In this document: positions 1-7,534 of the stretch, piece by piece
How positions within the stretch are numbered: the stretch's first letter is position 1
Layout: every line of letters begins with the position of its first letter
Assembly (NCBI RefSeq): GCF_014649775.1
Contig: NZ_BMTR01000004.1
Span: 372,001 to 436,000 of the forward strand
Source of the DNA: Streptomyces longisporoflavus
GTDB lineage: Bacteria; Actinomycetota; Actinomycetes; Streptomycetales; Streptomycetaceae
Direction: 5' to 3'
DNA: 64,000 nucleotides
Program-made: the position numbers and the translations under genes
The notes under the pieces: model-generated
What the model was told of the DNA's origin: nothing
Seen by the model: the letters and a program-made list of their open reading frames with translations, nothing else
Databases searched by the model: none

Positions 1-477
1 GCCCTCGGCACGGCGCCTGCGTCTGCGGTCGGCCAGGCGGTAGAGACGGCGGCGGTAGGCGTCGTCGTCGCGGACGGCGAGGGCACCTCCGGTGGCGGAG
101 GCGACGGCGGACATGACGGCGGCGACGACCACGGCCGTCTCGGGGTTGGCCTCGCCGCGGCCGTCGGGGATGAGCCTGAGGGCGAGCAGCAGCAGCGAGC
201 CGTTGAGGGCGAAGGCGAGCAGCCCGAGGACGAGCGCGGGCACGAGCAGCAGGGCCCGCACGAGCAGGGGCCACACCAGGGAGGAGAGCAGCCCGAAGGC
301 TCCGGCGCCGAGGGCGGCGGTGCTCGCGATGCGGGTGGCGCTGTCGCCGTTGTCGGACTGCAGCTGGAAGTCGGGCAGGATCCCGGCGAGCGCGAGCATG
401 GTGAGCGTGCTGACCAGCCATACGGCGACGGAGCGCCACAGCACGCTGCCGACCGCCCGCCATCGCTCTCTTCGCAC
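1..477 (-). CDS. Phage-holin-domain membrane protein, N-terminal part (cut by window edge)
   Basis: A minus-strand frame opens at a GTG at 477 and runs off the left edge, so only about 159 N-terminal residues are visible. It starts MRRERWRAVGSVLWRS and continues with hydrophobic segments of the kind found in the phage_holin_4_2 family (around residues 15-35, 55-75 and 78-98), then a charged stretch DDDAYRRRLYRLADRRRRRR. A GAGGCGG motif lies about 8 nt before the GTG. In Streptomyces this N-terminus usually belongs to a protein of several hundred residues with a phosphodiesterase or alkaline-phosphatase-like C-terminal domain; that part lies outside the window and is inferred from memory of the family. 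A plus-strand frame at 92-532 is its shadow. The start is well supported, the function is not. Confidence 0.6.
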   Translation of the reverse strand, partial: MRRERWRAVGSVLWRSVAVWLVSTLTMLALAGILPDFQLQSDNGDSATRIASTAALGAGAFGLLSSLVWPLLVRALLLVPALVLGLLAFALNGSLLLLALRLIPDGRGEANPETAVVVAAVMSAVASATGGALAVRDDDAYRRRLYRLADRRRRRRAEG

Positions 478-551
478 GCAGCGCCGCCTCACGTTTCATG
501 AAAGATCCGGACACCAGCGTGTCACAGGGTGAACGGGCGGGCGGCGACAGG

Positions 552-974
552 TCAGCGACCGTCGTATCCCGCGGTCGGCATGGAGAGACGACGGTGGACA
601 TGGGCCTTCATGACCGCGTCGTACGACGGTTCCGCGAGGCCCGCCGTCTCGATGCGCACGCCGCGCCGCCCGCACTCCGCGGTGAATTCGTCCGGTGAGC
701 GCAGCGCGCTGTCCAGGACCCGGCGGCTCGGCACGACGAAGAGGTCCACGAGCCCCTCGTCGACGTCGGCCCAGAGCACGGCGTGGTCGGCGGGAAGACC
801 GCGTACGACGAGTTCGCGGGTGACCACGTACCCCCTGGCGGCGGCCCATCGCGCGCACATCGCGTGCTGGCTGCGGGAGTCCACCAGGAAGGGGTCGTCG
901 TCCAGTTCTTCCAGCGGTGTCAGGCTGGCGATCGCCGCGACCCGCACCACGCTCACGCTCGTGGCATCTCTCAT
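552..974 (-). CDS. Hypothetical protein with degenerate serine-recombinase-like fold
   Basis: A 140-residue protein starting MRDATSVSVVRVAAI, with a GAGGGG ribosome site about 7 nt upstream. The pattern from residue 9 to about 110 resembles the N-terminal domain of serine recombinases: a beta strand (VVRVAAIASL), a helix carrying SQHAMCARWAAARGY, then VTRELV, LWADVDEGLVDLFVV and CGRRGVRIETA. The YxRxS catalytic motif is not present; the matching stretch reads AIASLTP. It has no DNA-binding domain and is far shorter than a working recombinase. It is divergent from the MBL gene at 1074, with about 100 bp of shared promoter region. The fold reading is my own pattern judgement; otherwise it is a hypothetical protein. 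Codon use is fully typical of the neighbours, so the reading frame is sound. Confidence 0.7.
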   Translation of the reverse strand: MRDATSVSVVRVAAIASLTPLEELDDDPFLVDSRSQHAMCARWAAARGYVVTRELVVRGLPADHAVLWADVDEGLVDLFVVPSRRVLDSALRSPDEFTAECGRRGVRIETAGLAEPSYDAVMKAHVHRRLSMPTAGYDGR

Positions 975-1073
975 CGCGTCCCCCTCACCTCTGGCGTCCT
1001 CACCACTGGCGTCAGCCGAAGACCCTACTCCTGGCCGTAGGCTCGTAAACAGTCGCGTGAAGGAGGAACCGGA

Positions 1074-1862
1074 GTGCCGGTGGAGATCACCTGGTGGGGT
1101 CATGCCACCTGCACGGTCGAGGATTCGGGACTTCGGGTGCTCACGGACCCGCTGTTCGCCCGGCGTCTGGCCCATCTGCGCCGGCGCAGGGGCGCGCTCC
1201 CGCCCGCAGGCGCGGCCGTCGCCGATGTCGTGCTCCTCTCGCATCTGCACGCCGACCATCTGCATCTGCCCTCCCTCGCGCGGATCGCGCCCGGCACCCG
1301 GGTGCTGCTTCCGCGCGGCTCCCGGCGGCAGGTGCCGGGGCTCGCGCGCAGGCTTGCCCGTCTCGACCTGGTGGAAGTCGTGCCGGGGGACGAGGTGCGG
1401 GTCGGCGACCTCACCGTACGGGTGGTGACGGCCCGGCACGACGGGCGGCGGCTGCCCGTGGGACCGCACGGCACGCCCGCGCTCGGCTTCGTGGTGCGGG
1501 GTGAGGCCCGGACGTACTTCGCCGGGGACACCGGGCTCTTCGACTCGATGGCCGACGAGGTCGGAGATGTCGACGTGGCGCTGCTTCCGGTCGGCGGCTG
1601 GGGCCCGTATCTCGGCCATGGTCACCTCGACGCGGCCCGGGCGGCCCTCGCCCTGGCGCGGCTCGCGCCGAGAAGCGCGGTGCCGGTGCACTACGGGACG
1701 TACTGGCCGATCGGCATGGACGCCGTGCGGCCGCACGAGTTCCACACGCCGGGCGAGGAGTTCGTGCGCCAGGCGGCGCGGCTCGCGCCCGGGGTGGCGG
1801 TGCACCGTCTGGAGCACGGCGAGAGCGTGCGGCCCGAGGTCAGCCGGGGAGATCACCGGTGA
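1074..1862 (+). CDS. MBL-fold metallo-hydrolase (UlaG-like)
   Basis: A 262-residue metallo-beta-lactamase-fold protein. It begins with VEITWWGHATCTVED, the typical start of the COG2220/UlaG-like branch, and has the zinc motif SHLHADHLH near residue 57, GDTGLFD near 149 and VHYGTYWP near 204. It has no signal peptide, so it should act in the cytosol as a metal-dependent hydrolase of unknown substrate. The GTG start is preceded by AAGGAGG with good spacing. The gene overlaps the following DedA gene by 4 bp (GTGA), so the two are translationally coupled; the pairing hints at a membrane-lipid link but does not prove one. The fold assignment is firm, the substrate unknown. Confidence 0.9.
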   Translation: MPVEITWWGHATCTVEDSGLRVLTDPLFARRLAHLRRRRGALPPAGAAVADVVLLSHLHADHLHLPSLARIAPGTRVLLPRGSRRQVPGLARRLARLDLVEVVPGDEVRVGDLTVRVVTARHDGRRLPVGPHGTPALGFVVRGEARTYFAGDTGLFDSMADEVGDVDVALLPVGGWGPYLGHGHLDAARAALALARLAPRSAVPVHYGTYWPIGMDAVRPHEFHTPGEEFVRQAARLAPGVAVHRLEHGESVRPEVSRGDHR

Positions 1863-2485
1863 TCCTCGCCTTGCCCTTCGGGGCCCTCGGGGTGACGCCG
1901 GAGTCGACGCAACAGGCGGTCGGCTACCCGTCGTTGTTCCTGCTCATCGTGTTGGGCGCGCTGGTGCCCGTGGTGCCCACGGGTGCCCTGGTCAGCTCGG
2001 CCGCCGTGGTGGCCGTGCACCAGACGGCGCCCCTCTCGCTGCTCATCGTGTTCGGGGTGTCGGCGCTCGCCGCGTTCCTCGGGGACATCGCGCTGTACTG
2101 GCTCGGGCGGCGCGGGATGCGTTCGAAGAACGGTTCGCGCTGGCTCGCGGCGATCCGTGACCGGGCTCCCGAGGACCGTCTCGCGCAGGCGCAGGAGAAG
2201 CTCGCGGACCACGGCGTGCTCGTGCTGGTCCTGTCCCGGCTCGTGCCCGCCGGGCGGATTCCGGTGATGCTGGCCTGTCTGATGGCGAAGATGCCGCTGC
2301 GCGAGTTCGCCCGCGGGGACGTGCCCGCGTGCCTCGCCTGGGCCCTGACGTACCAGCTGATCGGCATTCTCGGCGGCTCCCTCTTCAAGGAGCCGTGGCA
2401 GGGCGTGGTGGTGGCGGTCGCTCTGACGGTGCTGATCAGCGCGGGTCCCGCGGTGTGGCGCAAGGTCCGGCGTACCGCGTCCTAG
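1859..2485 (+). CDS. DedA/SNARE-associated family membrane protein
   Basis: A 208-residue integral membrane protein of the DedA family. Hydrophobic segments lie at about residues 22-50 and 55-80 and again near the C-terminus (170-195). The family signature is visible around residues 115-150: LVLVLSRLVPAGRIPVMLACL followed after a short loop by FARGDVPACLAWALTY. DedA proteins act as lipid scramblases or transporters and support membrane potential and envelope integrity; that is family knowledge. The start overlaps the stop of the MBL hydrolase gene by 4 bp, so both come from one transcript. Its stop overlaps by 4 bp the stop of the convergent PLP-fold gene. Confidence 0.9.
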   Translation: MILALPFGALGVTPESTQQAVGYPSLFLLIVLGALVPVVPTGALVSSAAVVAVHQTAPLSLLIVFGVSALAAFLGDIALYWLGRRGMRSKNGSRWLAAIRDRAPEDRLAQAQEKLADHGVLVLVLSRLVPAGRIPVMLACLMAKMPLREFARGDVPACLAWALTYQLIGILGGSLFKEPWQGVVVAVALTVLISAGPAVWRKVRRTAS

Positions 2486-3708
2486 GGGCTGCCGCGAAGC
2501 TCGCCGAAGGCCGCGGCGAGGGTGTGCAACGCCCGCTGCACGTGCGGCAGTTCGAGCGCGTCTGCCGCGTCGAGGCAGGCCAGGCGCTCGGACCGGGTGG
2601 CGCCGAGCAGCGGCCAGGTGGACAGGCGTACGCGCAGTGCGGCCGGGTCGTCGCCGAAGCGGTGGCCGCCGGGTGCGGGCATGGCCAGGCGTGCGGCGAG
2701 GAAGTTCTCCAGGTCCTGCGCGTCGCCGACTCCGTGGGCGGCCAGGGCGGGGCGGAGCGGGCCGAGGTCCGCGTAGAGGTGGCGGCCCGCCCGCGGGGGC
2801 AGGGCGAGCGCGCCCGCCGCGAGGACCGCGCGCCGGGCCGCGGCGGCCACACGCGCGTGCAGACGGGTCGCGCGGACGAGGCGTTCGGTCACCTCGTCGG
2901 GCTCGCCGAGGGCGTACGTCGCCACCGCCGCGACCGGTGCCGTGAGGCTCGCGCCGAGCGCGGTGAGGACGTCCAGGGTGCGGTCCCGCAGTGCGGCGCC
3001 GTGGTCGCCGGACGGGAACCGGGCGACCGCGGCGGGCCAGCCCGGCGGCAGGAACGCGCCGGAGAGATCGGAGAGGACCGTCACCCGGTCGGGAGCCATC
3101 TCGGCGGGGCCTATGAGCAGGGTGTCGTGCGGCCGGTGCAGGGTGTCGCGCCAGGTCTCGTCGCTGACGACGTGCAGCCCCTCGTCCGCGGCCGCCTCCA
3201 CGGCCTCGTGCAGCAGCTCCGGCGGCGGCACGGTGGCGGTCGGGTCGTCGGCGACGGAGAGTACGAGGAGGCGCGGGGTGCCGCCCTCGGCGCGGATACG
3301 GCGGACGGTCTCCAGGAGGGCGTACGGATCGGGGACGCCGCCGCATTCGGCGGGCGTCGGCACGTGGTAGACGGAGCGGCCCAGCAGCCGCACCTGCGGT
3401 GCCCACCAGGCGGAACAGGGCCGCGGGAGCAGTACGTCACCGCCGCCGAGCGCGGCGGTCAGGGCGAGCAGCAGGGGTGCGGCGCCGGGCGCGGCGACGA
3501 CCTGGTCCCGCGCCGTCCACAGGCCCCGCCGGGCCCAGTGGCCGCTCGCGGCGTCCAGGAGGGCGTGGCTGCCACCGGGCGGTTCGGCGTGGGCACGGTC
3601 CGCGGCACCGGCGAGCACGGCGGAGAGCCCCGGCAGGACGGGCAGCCCCGGCTCCGGCAGGGGCGGCCCGTACCGGACGGGGCCACGGCCTTCGGTTTCC
3701 GTCCGCAT
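2482..3708 (-). CDS. Aminotransferase class I/II-fold protein lacking the PLP lysine
   Basis: A 408-residue protein of the fold-type I PLP aminotransferase family, starting MRTETEGRGPVRYG. Landmarks in order are GLWTARDQVVAAPGAAPLL (cofactor phosphate loop region), an aromatic WW after GGDVLLPRPCSA, and EGLHVVSDETW near residue 200, which matches the SDE segment of AspC-like enzymes. Where active members have LSK-x5-GW, this protein reads LSGAFLPPGW, so the Schiff-base lysine is a glycine. It probably has no transaminase activity and may be a regulatory or binding protein, which is inference. The start at 3708 has no strong ribosome site, and an in-frame extension to 3780 has none either. Its upstream region is the 41-bp repeat array. 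Confidence 0.82.
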   Translation of the reverse strand: MRTETEGRGPVRYGPPLPEPGLPVLPGLSAVLAGAADRAHAEPPGGSHALLDAASGHWARRGLWTARDQVVAAPGAAPLLLALTAALGGGDVLLPRPCSAWWAPQVRLLGRSVYHVPTPAECGGVPDPYALLETVRRIRAEGGTPRLLVLSVADDPTATVPPPELLHEAVEAAADEGLHVVSDETWRDTLHRPHDTLLIGPAEMAPDRVTVLSDLSGAFLPPGWPAAVARFPSGDHGAALRDRTLDVLTALGASLTAPVAAVATYALGEPDEVTERLVRATRLHARVAAAARRAVLAAGALALPPRAGRHLYADLGPLRPALAAHGVGDAQDLENFLAARLAMPAPGGHRFGDDPAALRVRLSTWPLLGATRSERLACLDAADALELPHVQRALHTLAAAFGELRGSP

Positions 3709-3746
3709 GCACCCATCGAAGCGCGGCGGCCCGCTCGGCGCGCGCG

Positions 3747-4282
3747 GAAGACCCCGGCCGAGTGGCCCACCGCGGGTCACAGCGGGGTCAGCCCCCGGCC
3801 GGATGGCCCGCCACAGGCCCCAGCCCAGTCAGTCCCCGGCCGGACAGTCCCCCGCAAGCCGCAGCGCGATCAGCCCCCGACCGGACAGTCCCCCGCAAGC
3901 CGCAGCGCGATCAGCCCCCGACCGGATGGGCCCCCGCAGATCGCGGCGCGGGCAGTCCCCGGCCGGATGGTCCGCCACAGGCCGCAGCCCAGTCAGCCCC
4001 GGCCCGGTGTCCCGTCACAAGCCCCGGCGCAGCCGCCCCCCGACCCGGCGACCCGCCGCAGGCCGCGGCGCGATCAGTCCCCGACCGGATGGTCCCCCGC
4101 AAGCCCCGGCGCAGTCAGTCCCCCGCCTGGTGGTCCCCCGCAAGCCGCGGCGCGACCAGTCCCCGACCGGATGGTCCCCCGCAAGCCCCGGCGCAGTCAG
4201 CCCCCGACCCGGCGCCCCACCACAGGCCGCAGCCCAGTCAGCCCCCGACCCAGTGACCCGCCGCAAGTCGCGGCGCGGTCAG
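3747..4282. repeat. 41-bp tandem repeat array, 12 units plus degenerate ends
   Basis: Twelve units fill 3788-4278 head to tail. All are 41 bp except the unit at 3993-4032, which is 40 bp. A decayed unit precedes them at 3747-3787 and a partial one starts at 4279. On the plus strand a unit starts with TCAG (twice CCAG, GCAG or CCGC), then a run of Cs, then CCGG near bases 11-15, and ends in one of three half-types: a CCCCGGCGCAG type, a CCGCGGCGCGA type and a CCGCAGCCCAG type. The units at 4074 and 4156 are nearly identical, as are those at 3829 and 3870, which points to recent duplication. Because 41 is not divisible by 3 the frame rotates, so this is not a coding repeat. The TCA of the last unit is the stop codon of the ANTAR gene. 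Confidence 0.93.
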
Positions 4283-4992
4283 TCTTCGGCCGCCAGACGT
4301 GACAGTTCCCGTTCCAGGCCCCTGCCGCGGGTCTCCACCACCGCCGCGGCGACATCGGCCAGCTTGCGGTTGGTGGTCTGGGAGATGCGGCGCAGCATGG
4401 TGAAGGCCTTGTCCACGTCGCAGGTCAGGGCGTGCATGATGATGCCGCAGGCCTGGTCGACGACGGGGCGGGTGCGCAGGGCCGTGCCGAGGTGGTCGAG
4501 TTCGGCGAGGGCCGCGCGGTAGCGGCGGTCGCGGACCAGGCCCGTCGTGGCGAGGTCGCCGAGCGCCATGGCGGGGCCGTGCCGGGCGTCGTCCAGGGCG
4601 CCGGGGCGGAAGCTGAAGAGGGTCAGGGTGACCGTGAGCCCCGCGCGCTGGAAGGGGAGCGTGATGCTGGAGCGCACGCCGGAGTCGAGCGCCATGGCCC
4701 GGTACTCGGGCCACCGCTCGTCCCGCAGCAGATCGCCGGTCTCCACCGGCGCGCCCCGCTCCTGCGCGGCCGGAATGGGCCCCTCGCCCGAGCGCAGCTG
4801 GACGGAGACGAGCCCCGCCAGGTCGGGATGGGTCACGGCGGCGGGGTGCTCGCTGCCGCCTTCCGATACGGTCGTGCCCGCTCCGCAGCACGCGCTGGTG
4901 CAGCGCACGGCCTGTTCGGCGAGTTCGGAGAGCCTGCGTCCCGGCATCACTGATTCCGGTCCTGCCAGGTCCGGTTCGGGTGCGAGGGGCAT
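4279..4992 (-). CDS. GAF-ANTAR domain transcription antitermination regulator
   Basis: A 237-residue regulator. Residues of about 15-150 form a GAF-like sensor domain (AVRCTSACCGAGTTVSE, then VQLRSGEGPIPAAQE and SSITLPFQRAGLTVTLTLFSF). Residues of about 165-225 form an ANTAR domain with the typical core LRTRPVVDQACGIIM followed by a helix carrying KAFTMLRRISQTTNRKL. ANTAR proteins bind paired RNA hairpins and prevent transcription termination. Divergent from it, across 85 bp, is a PAS-GAF protein, suggesting a sensory pair. The stop codon lies inside the last copy of the 41-bp repeat, so the array begins exactly where the coding part ends; any transcript reading through carries the repeats. 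Confidence 0.88.
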   Translation of the reverse strand: MPLAPEPDLAGPESVMPGRRLSELAEQAVRCTSACCGAGTTVSEGGSEHPAAVTHPDLAGLVSVQLRSGEGPIPAAQERGAPVETGDLLRDERWPEYRAMALDSGVRSSITLPFQRAGLTVTLTLFSFRPGALDDARHGPAMALGDLATTGLVRDRRYRAALAELDHLGTALRTRPVVDQACGIIMHALTCDVDKAFTMLRRISQTTNRKLADVAAAVVETRGRGLERELSRLAAED

Positions 4993-5077
4993 GATGGTTT
5001 CCTCCTCCGTGTCCCCGAGTTCCCGCGTTCCCGCGAGGCCCCCCCCGGGAAACGGCGCCAGCGGTTACGTTCGGCAC

Positions 5078-6235
5078 ATGGCCAAGACGGAGGAGTTCGG
5101 TGAGGACATCGCCGATTTCGTGCGCCGCGTCACCGAGTTGAAATCGGCCCGCTCCGTACCGCCGGACGATCTCGGCACGGTCCTCGACGCGGCGATCTTC
5201 GAACTCGACCACGTCGCCGAACGGTTGATGCCCCTCTACGAACAGCTCGCCGCGGACGGACACCTCGGCGGCAGCGTGCCCGACCGGGACGAGCAGCGAC
5301 TCCTTCGGGCCATCTTCCAGAGCCTGCCCCTGCCCGTCGCGCTGGTCGACCGGGAGTCGGTGGTCCGGCGGATGAACGCCGCGGCGACCGGCTTCACGGG
5401 CGCACGCGCCGGCTACGCCACCGGCAGGCCCCTGACCGGATTCCTGCTGCACGCGGACCGGGTCGCGTTCCGCTCGCAGACCGCGGCGGTCGCCCGCGGC
5501 GACGGCGACCGCAGCCTCACCGTCCATCTCCAGCGCGCTCCGCACCTCCCGGTCCGCGCCACGCTCACCGCGCTGCGGCCGGGCGCCGAGCCGCGCACGG
5601 CGGTTCTGGTGGTGCTGCAACCGGGCACCCGGCCCACCGGCTCGCGCGGGGTGCCGCTGGAGACCTTCCGGGCCCACGCGCCGGCTCCCGACCTCGGCGA
5701 GGCGACCCGGCACGCGGCCCGCCTCGACCTCTCGGACGCCATGACCACCGCCCTGCTCACCGCTCCCGCCGGGGACCGCACGGCCGTGCTCGAACGCGCC
5801 GCCGATGTCCTGCACGGGCGGTTCGCGGACTGGGTGGTGGCCGACGAGGGAGCGGCGGGGCAACGGCGTACGACCGTCCTCGGGCCCGGGGACGCGCCGG
5901 TCGGCGACGTCCTCGCACAGGACCCCGCCGCGTGCCCCCTGGTGGTCGAGGCGGCACGCGGCGGGGCTTTTGTGCTCCAGGTCCGTCCGGAGGACCCGGA
6001 GTCCTTCGGCCGGGACGCGTCCGGCGCCCCCGTCCTCGTACGCGCGCAGGTGACGTCCCTGCTGTGCGTGCCGCTGAAGGGGCGTCCGGACGGTCCGGTG
6101 GAAGGTGTCCTCACGCTGTTCAGGAGCGGGGCCCGGCTGGCCTTCTCGATGGCCGAGGCGCAGGCGGTCGACGTGATGTCACGGCACATCGCGCTGGCCA
6201 TGACCCGGGACACCGGGGCGGCCGGCCGCGACTAG
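5078..6235 (+). CDS. PAS-GAF sensory protein without effector domain
   Basis: A 385-residue soluble protein starting MAKTEEFGEDIADFVRRV. The N-terminal 75 residues look helical. A PAS domain follows from about residue 78 (LLRAIFQSLPLPVALVDRES through GRPLTGFLLHADR). A GAF domain occupies about 220-380, with VLERAADVLHGRFADWVV, TSLLCVPLKGRPDGPVEGVL and a helical end EAQAVDVMSRHIALAM. There is no kinase, phosphatase or DNA-binding part, so it must act through a partner. Candidates next door are the divergent GAF-ANTAR protein and the convergent SigB-type sigma factor, whose stop codon it overlaps by 4 bp. A longer upstream open frame exists but has no ribosome site. The ligand is unknown. Confidence 0.85.
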   Translation: MAKTEEFGEDIADFVRRVTELKSARSVPPDDLGTVLDAAIFELDHVAERLMPLYEQLAADGHLGGSVPDRDEQRLLRAIFQSLPLPVALVDRESVVRRMNAAATGFTGARAGYATGRPLTGFLLHADRVAFRSQTAAVARGDGDRSLTVHLQRAPHLPVRATLTALRPGAEPRTAVLVVLQPGTRPTGSRGVPLETFRAHAPAPDLGEATRHAARLDLSDAMTTALLTAPAGDRTAVLERAADVLHGRFADWVVADEGAAGQRRTTVLGPGDAPVGDVLAQDPAACPLVVEAARGGAFVLQVRPEDPESFGRDASGAPVLVRAQVTSLLCVPLKGRPDGPVEGVLTLFRSGARLAFSMAEAQAVDVMSRHIALAMTRDTGAAGRD

Positions 6236-7029
6236 GCGGCGTCCTGCATGACCTGGTCGCGCAGGCGGTCGCAGCAGCGGCTGATCAGGCGGGACACGTG
6301 CATCTGGGAGATGCCGAGCTGCTCGGCGATGCGGCTCTGTGTCATGTCGCCGAAGAACCGCATGTAGAGGATGTCGCGTTCCCGCTCCGGCAGCGCGGCT
6401 ATGCGCGGCTTGACGGCTTCGCGATCGATGACGACGTCCAGCGCCGGGTCGGGTCCGCCGATCGCGTCCCGCAGCGCGTAGCCGTCCTCGCTGCCCGGCA
6501 GTTCGGCGTCCAGGGAGAGCGCGGTGAAGCTGTCGAGGGCCTCGAGGCCGGTGGCCGCGTCCTCCTCGGACAGCTGCGCCTTCTCGGCGATCTCGGCGAG
6601 GGTCGGCGTGTGGCCGGGGACGGTCTGGGTCAGTTCCTGGCGCGCGAACCGCACCCGGTTGCGCAGGTCCTGCACGCGGCGCGGCACATGCAGGGTCCAC
6701 ATGTGGTCGCGGAAGTGCCGCTTGATCTCACCGGTGACGGTCGGCACGGCGTAGCTCTCGAAGGCGCTGCCGCGCTCGGGGTCGTACCGGTCGACGGCCT
6801 TGACCAGGCCGAGTGCGGCGACTTGGCGCAGGTCGTCGAGCGCTTCGCCGCGGTTGCGGAACCGGCCCGCGAGCCGCTCGGCCATCGGCAGCCAGGCCTT
6901 GACCAACTCCTGCCGCAGGGCGTCACGTTCGGGCCCGTGCGGCATCTCGGTGAGCCTGCGGAATGCTGCTGCCGTGTCGGGGGCGTCGTCGTGCGGGTGG
7001 CGCTTAGTCTGTCGCGCGTCGGGTCGCAT
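6232..7029 (-). CDS. RNA polymerase sigma factor, SigB/SigF/SigG family
   Basis: A 265-residue sigma-70 factor of the general-stress SigB/F/G type. Region 2 is visible at about residues 55-115 (LDDLRQVAALGLVKAVDRYD and FESYAVPTVTGEIKRHFRD), region 3 at about 125-190 with TLAEIAEKAQLSEEDA, and region 4 at about 210-260 with ERERDILYMRFFGDMTQSRI then EQLGISQMHVSRLI. The start MRPDARQTKR is chosen because homologues begin close to this point; the frame stays open further upstream. No anti-sigma or anti-anti-sigma gene is adjacent. A SigB-type promoter precedes the nearby CBS gene at 7471-7495, which suggests this factor or a paralogue controls the neighbourhood. The gene converges on the PAS-GAF gene. 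Confidence 0.92.
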   Translation of the reverse strand: MRPDARQTKRHPHDDAPDTAAAFRRLTEMPHGPERDALRQELVKAWLPMAERLAGRFRNRGEALDDLRQVAALGLVKAVDRYDPERGSAFESYAVPTVTGEIKRHFRDHMWTLHVPRRVQDLRNRVRFARQELTQTVPGHTPTLAEIAEKAQLSEEDAATGLEALDSFTALSLDAELPGSEDGYALRDAIGGPDPALDVVIDREAVKPRIAALPERERDILYMRFFGDMTQSRIAEQLGISQMHVSRLISRCCDRLRDQVMQDAA

Positions 7030-7249
7030 GATGCGTCGCAACTCCCTTATGGGGTGGCCTTTGCGTTGAAGGGTCACCGTGGGATGCGCGCGGGGCCGCG
7101 ACGGGCACACCCGGGCGAGCGAAGCCGCTCCCACGGACGTGCCTCCGGTCCGAAGCACTGTCAAGTCCGCCTGCCCCGAGGTCCCGGCGACAAACAAACG
7201 CGTGCCGCGCGGGCGGTGCCCGCAGACGGTGGGCACCGCCCCTGCGCCG

Positions 7250-7399
7250 TCATGCGGCGCGGTGCGCGACTTCCGCCTCGTCGGCCTGCGCGACGCGCTT
7301 GACCTGCGCGGCCGAGGCCAGCAACCACTCCTCGTACCGGCCGAGTGCCAGGACCACGCCCAGCATCACCACCGGGATGAACACAGCGAGAACCGCCAT
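7250..7399 (-). CDS. Small single-pass membrane protein
   Basis: A 49-residue protein reading MAVLAVFIPVVMLGVVLALG at its start, which is one membrane helix, then RYEEWLLASA and a charged C-terminal tail ending EAEVAHRAA. The ATG is preceded by GAGAAGGAGTC with ideal spacing and codon use is typical of the genus. Short proteins with this layout are common in Streptomyces, and I recognise the type but no function. It lies upstream of, and in the same direction as, the SigB-type sigma gene, separated by about 220 bp, so it could share stress control. A longer in-frame upstream extension to 7642 would overlap the CBS gene and is unlikely to be real. Confidence 0.75.
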   Translation of the reverse strand: MAVLAVFIPVVMLGVVLALGRYEEWLLASAAQVKRVAQADEAEVAHRAA

Positions 7400-7470
7400 G
7401 ACTCCTTCTCTCCCCGATCGCCGTGGGGGGTGCTCCGGCCGGGTCTCCCCGCTTCGTCGGGGCAAACCCC

Positions 7471-7495
7471 GAATGGAGTGGCCGCGCAGGGGTAC
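7471..7495 (+). promoter_or_regulatory. Probable SigB-type promoter of the CBS gene
   Basis: GAAT at 7471-7474 is followed after 15 nt by GGGTAC at 7490-7495. This fits the Streptomyces SigB-type consensus GNNT-N14-16-GGGTAC/T. The CBS start codon is 40 nt downstream. The motif match is seen directly; use by the sigma factor encoded at 6232-7029 is inference. Confidence 0.6.
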
Positions 7496-7534
7496 TGCGG
7501 CGGGACCCGGACACCCCACAGAAAGGGCCGAGCC

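Noticed and set aside
3399..4522. Long plus- and minus-strand open frames through the 41-bp array, giving Pro/Gly/Arg-rich repeat proteins
   Set aside because: The 41-bp period rotates the frame, several frames are open at once, and none has a ribosome site; these are by-products of the repeat.
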